Positions 5,333-9,029 of a DNA stretch of 9,029 nt are shown piece after piece. This DNA is from an uncultured Acidimicrobiaceae bacterium (GTDB taxonomy: Bacteria; Actinomycetota; Acidimicrobiia; Acidimicrobiales; Bog-793), in contig CAIVND010000202.1 of assembly GCA_903907185.1 (NCBI GenBank), forward strand, positions 1-9,029. Direction: 5' to 3'. A model generated the notes under the pieces. That model worked only from the letters and a program-made list of their open reading frames with translations, was not told the origin of the DNA and did not search any database. The position numbers were made by a program, and so were the translations under genes. How positions within the stretch are numbered: the stretch's first letter is position 1; every line of letters begins with the position of its first letter.

Positions 5333-6682
5333 TCAGGCGGTCAATGTAAACAGCGGATCGATGCCGGGAAGGTTTTGAACATCCCACGCCAATTTCAGCA
5401 GCCGGTCCTGCTGGTCGGTGTCCAGCACGCTGTCAGTTACTCCACGGAACTTATCTGAAAGTGCCTCGTCGCTCATGGGATTGCCTGGAGTCCCCGATGG
5501 ATACTCGACGAACTCAGAGAACGTCCTGCCATCTTTTGTAGACAATTCGACAATGCAGCTCCGGCCCTTCAATGACTCATCTGCCCTTACTTCAATCCGA
5601 TCGCGAAGCATGGCGATCTCCGCGTTCGCCAAGATGGGCTCAGTGAACTGTTCAGGCGAAACCATTCCCAACGCGAATGCCACTGCCATGGCGTGGTGGT
5701 AGGAGAATTTGGTCTCCAGGGTGGTCTTGGGCTGTCTGTTCCGGAGCAGATTTGGGGCGGTATTGTGCACCAAGCCAACGATGCTTTCGACATCTTCGAC
5801 GCCAAGGTTGTGCTCTCGACGTAGGGTAAACAGCGCGTCGATCAAACCGTGGTTTCCCGCACCGCACGCATAGGGCTTGAAGCCGATGCGCGGCGTCTCC
5901 CATTCTTCACCAAGTGCCTGAGTCAATGGACTTAGATCCTGAACATCAGCCATGGCATGGATAAACCCATTCTCAGCTTCGAGTATTCGTGTAGACGAGG
6001 TGAATCCCTTGCTGGCCAACATTGCTGAAACAATGCCGCCCTGCGCAGCGCGTCCAGCGTGAAATGGTTTACACATCGAACCGAAGACATCGGTAAGTCC
6101 TGCTGCCTGTGTGGCTGCGATTCCGAGCCCATAGGTCATCTGCTCAGAATTCAACCCGAGAACTCTGCCCGCTGCCGCGGCGGCCCCAATGACCCCACAT
6201 GTCGCAGTGATGTGAAACGAAGCCGAACCCTCCCGACGGCGCGCGCCGATCAAGCTACTTAGCCGTAGTGCTACCTCCATGCCCAAAACCACACCGGCCA
6301 GCACCTCTTTGCCACTTGCATCTGTGAGTTGACCGGCCGCGAGAGCGGCGGGGATTATCGGTGGCGACGCGTGGACATTTGACGCATTGTCGATCGGCAC
6401 ATGAGTATCGTCAAAATCCGCCCAATGTCCGAAATAGCCGTTTGCAAACGCAGCTTGAGATGCCGAGGTCCTCTCGCCGGTTCCCAGGATTGATGCACGG
6501 CCGTTGCCCCCTTCTTCTCGGATAAGAGAGAGCACGATGTCAGCCGATGGGTCCGAGGTGGCGTACAAGGTGACGCCCAAGTAGTTGACCAAACAACGTG
6601 TCGCAGCGTGCATGATCTCATCGGGTATCGCATTGGTCGGATAATTGACCACAAACGTGGCAAGTTCTTTCGTCGGTTCCAT
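5333..6682 (-). CDS. MmgE/PrpD family protein (2-methylcitrate dehydratase / aconitate decarboxylase-like)
   Basis: From ATG 6682 the product has 449 residues, the usual family length, and is complete. An upstream in-frame TTG at 6688 is too close to the GGGGGAC ribosome binding site. Family motifs are present throughout: FDDTH at about 90-94 followed by a conserved His near 104, SASFHITATCG near 153-163, MCKPFHAGRAAQGG near 203-216, GFKPYACGAGNHG in the middle, and GNPMSDEALSDKF near the C-terminus. The acidic, histidine and lysine positions match those forming the active site in cis-aconitate decarboxylase and PrpD, so the enzyme looks catalytically intact. Family members dehydrate or decarboxylate small polycarboxylic acids in the cytoplasm. 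The absence of prpB/prpC neighbours argues against a classical methylcitrate cluster, and the substrate is unknown. It is monocistronic here with its own promoter. Confidence 0.93.
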   Translation of the reverse strand: MEPTKELATFVVNYPTNAIPDEIMHAATRCLVNYLGVTLYATSDPSADIVLSLIREEGGNGRASILGTGERTSASQAAFANGYFGHWADFDDTHVPIDNASNVHASPPIIPAALAAGQLTDASGKEVLAGVVLGMEVALRLSSLIGARRREGSASFHITATCGVIGAAAAAGRVLGLNSEQMTYGLGIAATQAAGLTDVFGSMCKPFHAGRAAQGGIVSAMLASKGFTSSTRILEAENGFIHAMADVQDLSPLTQALGEEWETPRIGFKPYACGAGNHGLIDALFTLRREHNLGVEDVESIVGLVHNTAPNLLRNRQPKTTLETKFSYHHAMAVAFALGMVSPEQFTEPILANAEIAMLRDRIEVRADESLKGRSCIVELSTKDGRTFSEFVEYPSGTPGNPMSDEALSDKFRGVTDSVLDTDQQDRLLKLAWDVQNLPGIDPLFTLTA

Positions 6683-6730
6683 TTGCAAAGTCCCCCGTGT
6701 CGTCGATCTACATCTTGCGTTGTGGCGGAC

Positions 6731-6758
6731 ATTAACAATCGAGGAGATGACGTGTCAA
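6731..6758 (-). promoter_or_regulatory. Sigma-70-type promoter of the MmgE/PrpD gene
   Basis: On the minus strand a perfect TTGACA (6758-6753) is followed after 16 bases by GTTAAT (6736-6731), sharing the last four bases of TATAAT. The predicted start of transcription near 6724 gives a leader of about 40 bases ending in GGGGGAC and the ATG at 6682. Confidence 0.6.
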
Positions 6759-7134
6759 TGCAAGGATTTTACTATTCAGCTCAAATTGAATCTGCACTGA
6801 GCCGACGGCCGCGCGCGGCCGCGACACCGTAGACGTATCTGAATCGACATCCAATCACGGTGATCCGAACTTCTTAGCGCGCATATGACTTCGGAAACTA
6901 AAACACGTGCCTCACGTTAACTGTGCTGGCAACACCTGAAGTTTCCGTGCGTTGGGACACGTTCACAGGCGTCGACAACTATCGAGATAGCTACACGCGC
7001 ACAATGTTGGTGTCTTCTGGTACCCAGGAAAAGTAACCCTCCTAGTGCATCTTCGCTATGGATTTTAGGTGTGAATTGATCTGGTCTGGCGGATCTTTAG
7101 GCCGAATGATGGTTGTAGTGAATTAGGAGGAACT
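6759..7134. other. Intergenic region between the MmgE/PrpD promoter and the sigma-like gene
   Basis: This stretch of about 375 bases separates two divergent genes. It holds a perfect 16-base GC-only palindrome at 6806-6821 and the very strong ribosome binding site of the sigma-like gene. I see no convincing gene or clear -35/-10 pair for that gene; TTGATC around 7077-7082 has no good -10 partner. Confidence 0.45.
6806..6821. repeat. Perfect 16-bp GC palindrome
   Basis: The bases CGGCCGCGCGCGGCCG form an uninterrupted palindrome lying between two divergent genes. It has no T-run, so it is not a usual terminator. It could be a protein-binding site, but one such palindrome could also arise by chance in a window of this size. 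Confidence 0.5.
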
Positions 7135-7542
7135 ATGACCACCACAATTGTTGAAATTGGACTTTCAACTCATCCGACCCTTAGCGCTACGCGAAAGTCT
7201 CTCTCGAACACAAAAGTGGGCAATCGCCGCGACAGGGAGGCTTTCGATCGCACCGATTCCAATCTCGAAGATGCCCAACAGCTCTGGTTGAGGTTTTGGG
7301 CGACCAATGACCAAGATCTGCGCAACGATTTGATTGAAAAAAATCTCTACCTCGTTGACAAGGTTGTCCGTCGACTGCCATATCGGGTCCTTCAACATTC
7401 CAGTGCCGATGACCTCCGATCCTTTGGCACATTTGGATTGATCAATGCGGTGGAGCGCCACCATTCCGACGGCGGCCAAATTGGATTTGCGAATTACGCT
7501 GAGTCGCGGATTCGCGGTGCTATTTACGATTCGCCCCTTTAG
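7135..7542 (+). CDS. Sigma-70-like protein ending after region 2 (WhiG/FliA/SigF type), probably truncated
   Basis: The ATG at 7135 follows AGGAGG at 7125-7130, an ideal ribosome binding site. The 135-residue product has about 45 residues of Ser/Thr/Arg-rich leader and then sigma region 2. LWLRFWATNDQDLRNDLIEKN at 50-70 and LVDKVVRRLP at 73-82 form regions 1.2/2.1. SADDLRSFGTFGLINAVE at 90-107 is the core-polymerase binding helix of region 2.2. FANYAESRIRGAIYD at 118-132 is region 2.3. Relatives continue with D/G-E-L-R...PRS and regions 3 and 4 for another 100-150 residues. Here the frame reads Ser-Pro-Leu-stop, losing the rest of region 2.4 and the -35-binding domain. With region 2.2 intact the fragment might still touch RNA polymerase, but it should not direct promoter recognition normally. 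A recent pseudogene is the simplest reading, although the strong binding site leaves a region-2-only regulator possible. Confidence 0.75.
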   Translation: MTTTIVEIGLSTHPTLSATRKSLSNTKVGNRRDREAFDRTDSNLEDAQQLWLRFWATNDQDLRNDLIEKNLYLVDKVVRRLPYRVLQHSSADDLRSFGTFGLINAVERHHSDGGQIGFANYAESRIRGAIYDSPL

Positions 7543-7905
7543 CAATGAGACTCGACCACAAGTCATTCGAACTCCGTTGCCCGTAGTGGGAGAACGAGTT
7601 TGAAAATCCTTGTGCCGCAGACACCCGTTCCGGAACGGTCAGCACTACCAAACAGGGAAGCCAAGTGCGGTGGATCCCGAACGAAGTCGATTGCATCATG
7701 GTTGCCCAGCTAACTCATCATTGGCCAGTGTTGGCAGGTACCACCAGTGAACTCCAGTGGCAACTAGCGAGTTGGGGTAGCCGCTCGCAATAGTACTAAC
7801 GACCGTATTGACGGCAATATTCAGAGCTTTCCGCATATGACAGTTCACTGCATTGATTGTCTCGCCATCGAACTCCTCGCGTGCCCATAGCTACCGGAGC
7901 TTTCC
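7543..7905. other. Gap between the truncated sigma gene and the permease gene
   Basis: No confident gene lies in these 363 bases. On the plus strand, directly after the sigma stop, none of the three frames gives a recognisable sigma region 3 or 4. A perfect 14-base palindrome, CCGTTCCGGAACGG, lies at 7625-7638 without a T-run. On the minus strand there is one open frame of 64 codons (7696-7890), listed separately. This may be decayed coding DNA. Confidence 0.45.
7696..7890 (-). pseudogene. Short open frame downstream of the permease gene, possible remnant
   Basis: In the same frame as the permease, after its TAA and a second stop at 7891, a run of 64 codons continues to a TGA at 7696. The translation is protein-like (AREEFDGETINAV, then MRKALNIAVNTVVS and ATGVHWWYLPTL). 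Possible starts are GTG 7848 and ATG 7836, neither with a clear ribosome binding site. I recognise no family. It could be a decayed gene 3' end or simply chance. Confidence 0.2.
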
Positions 7906-9029
7906 TTAACGGAGCTGGCTCTCAAAACTGCTAGTTGCTGCTTCACCGCGCACCATGTTCTTTGCCGTCATCCAGTAAAGACCTGCGGCAAGTCCCGCTC
8001 CCACGTAGATCGACAGGTCAGCACCTCCAGTTAGGCGCGAGAGGGGACCAACAAATGGACCAGTATTGATCCAGAGGATCGATGCAATCATCCCGCCCAG
8101 TTGCGCTGTCACCGCCTGCCAGTTTGTACCCGCCCGTCGGTGATAGATCCCTGCGTCACGCGCAAACAGCGAACGAAGGTCGTACCTACCCTTTCGAAGC
8201 GCTGCGTCGACAAGATAGACGCCAATCCAAGGAGCGATCCATATAACGATGAGCTGAGCGAAATCATTCAGCACCGTCGTGAAGGAACTAGAAAGAACTG
8301 CCCAGACAGTAAGTGCAGCACAGATCAGGGTATCGACGAGAACGCACACCGTGCGAGGGAGCGAGACCCCAGCAGCTTGCATTGAAACCCCTGAGGAATA
8401 CAGATTTAATCCATTAATCGCAAAAAGCTGTCCGATGACGATCAATAGGTACGGAACGACGAACCATGACGGGAATACGCCCGGCAGTCCAGAGACGATC
8501 GAGACACTTCCAGGATCTGCGACTGCAGATATCATCGCTGCACCCATGATCTCTGCGAGAAGAACTGGGACTCCACCCCCTAAAGCGACCGCAGACACAA
8601 CCCTCCACGAATTTATGTCAGCTGGAAGATACCGCGAATAGTCGTTGGCATTCTCGGTCCAACCGATTCCTCCTGCTGAGAGGATGATGACTGCAGCAAT
8701 GGTCATGGTCTGCCAAGTTGCGCCGTGCCAACCACCATGGAGATGAATCTTTGGTGCAGCTAAGACTGCAAAGACGATGAAGCTGGCGGCGAAAAGCCAG
8801 CTGCAAGCTCTCAGTGCAACGGTCAACGTCGCATGTCCGAACCACGGCAGACACAGCTGCACTCCGGCTGCGACCGCAACGAGCAGATACTTCATAAGTG
8901 TGCTCGGATGGCCGCCTGCCTCTCGGGTCAACGCCAGCGCAGAGAGCACCACGAGCGATAGACCCAAAGTTTCGAATCCCACCTGGGTCAACCAGTTGAG
9001 GCCAGCAAGGAGTCTGTTTGGACGCGGGC
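7906..9029 (-). CDS. NCS1-family nucleobase/hydantoin-type permease, N-terminus outside the window
   Basis: The frame is open from the right edge to a TAA at 7906, giving about 373 residues; the gene begins outside the window. The TTG at 8991 is internal, because the upstream codons (PRPNRLLAGLNWLTQVGFE) continue the family pattern. The NCS1 signature GIGWTENANDYSRYLPADIN at about 120-140 of the visible protein is the substrate/Na+-site helix region of nucleobase:cation symporter-1 transporters such as CodB and Mhp1. Around ten hydrophobic helices are visible. A conserved IWIAPWIGVYLVDA segment and the polar C-terminus complete the protein. The family imports cytosine, purines, allantoin, hydantoins or related compounds with H+ or Na+. 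The substrate cannot be decided from sequence. Relative to usual lengths of 450-490 residues, roughly the first quarter is missing from view. Confidence 0.9.
   Translation of the reverse strand, partial: PRPNRLLAGLNWLTQVGFETLGLSLVVLSALALTREAGGHPSTLMKYLLVAVAAGVQLCLPWFGHATLTVALRACSWLFAASFIVFAVLAAPKIHLHGGWHGATWQTMTIAAVIILSAGGIGWTENANDYSRYLPADINSWRVVSAVALGGGVPVLLAEIMGAAMISAVADPGSVSIVSGLPGVFPSWFVVPYLLIVIGQLFAINGLNLYSSGVSMQAAGVSLPRTVCVLVDTLICAALTVWAVLSSSFTTVLNDFAQLIVIWIAPWIGVYLVDAALRKGRYDLRSLFARDAGIYHRRAGTNWQAVTAQLGGMIASILWINTGPFVGPLSRLTGGADLSIYVGAGLAAGLYWMTAKNMVRGEAATSSFESQLR

Noticed and set aside
5587..6262. Several open frames within the MmgE/PrpD gene on both strands
   Set aside because: All are contained in a gene with full-length, family-wide conservation; none has a convincing start or recognisable product.
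7060..7134. GCCGAATG near 7101, resembling the -10 half of a FliA/WhiG-type promoter (GCCGATAA) before the sigma-like gene
   Set aside because: The matching TAAA-type -35 element is absent at the required distance, and only part of the -10 matches.
7530..7586. Programmed -1 frameshift allowing the sigma protein to continue past its stop
   Set aside because: The bases before the stop do not form a slippery heptamer in the reading frame, and the -1 frame ends after about 15 codons without restoring regions 3 or 4.
7720..7760. Three copies of CCAGTG within about 40 bases
   Set aside because: Six-base repeats with irregular spacing are expected by chance and do not form a regular array.
1..9029. 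CRISPR array, insertion sequence ends, tRNA genes, phage or toxin-antitoxin module
   Set aside because: No regularly spaced repeats, terminal inverted repeats with a transposase, cloverleaf-like stretch or recognisable toxin/antitoxin pair was seen on reading both strands.

Overview
The window looks like chromosomal DNA of an actinobacterium of moderate G+C, most likely from the Acidimicrobiia or a related lineage. This is inferred from family content: an F420/PPOX-type flavin domain, a DUF6314 protein, an M15_4 peptidase, a WhiG/FliA-like sigma region 2, and exported Thr/Pro-rich proteins with Ig-like modules. No rRNA, tRNA, CRISPR array, transposase or phage structural gene was seen.

Layout. 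Positions 1-82 may hold the start of a leftward gene cut by the window edge (weak). 265-1564 (+) is a tight pair: a small exported protein of unknown function, then a zinc M15 peptidase that probably cuts peptidoglycan peptides. A leftward block follows (1575-2723): a 45-codon fragment, a class II aldolase/adducin-family enzyme (the solid gene) and an 84-codon ORF whose stop overlaps the aldolase start. Divergent from it, 2778-3284 (+) encodes a DUF6314 protein, followed by a good intrinsic terminator. Facing it, 3324-5147 (-) is the oddest gene: an exported protein with three Cys-paired beta repeats, a putative Ig domain and a Thr/Pro linker, joined in frame to the last ~120 residues of a cytoplasmic-type PPOX flavoenzyme. 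5333-6682 (-) is a complete MmgE/PrpD-family protein with a recognisable promoter. 7135-7542 (+) is a sigma-70-like protein that stops just after region 2. 7543-7905 holds no confident gene. 7906-9029 (-) is the C-terminal three quarters of an NCS1 nucleobase/hydantoin-type permease running off the right edge.

How the genes fit together. The M15 peptidase and its upstream partner look like one transcription and translation unit acting at the cell envelope. The aldolase-family enzyme, MmgE/PrpD enzyme and NCS1 permease suggest small-molecule catabolism and uptake, but unrelated genes separate them, so a shared pathway is not shown. Several incomplete-looking pieces (a PPOX without its N-terminus, a sigma factor without regions 3-4, short ORFs beside the aldolase and permease) suggest a region that has undergone deletion and rearrangement. 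I did not find a clear, novel multi-gene system; the fusion gene and the region-2-only sigma protein are the items most worth checking.
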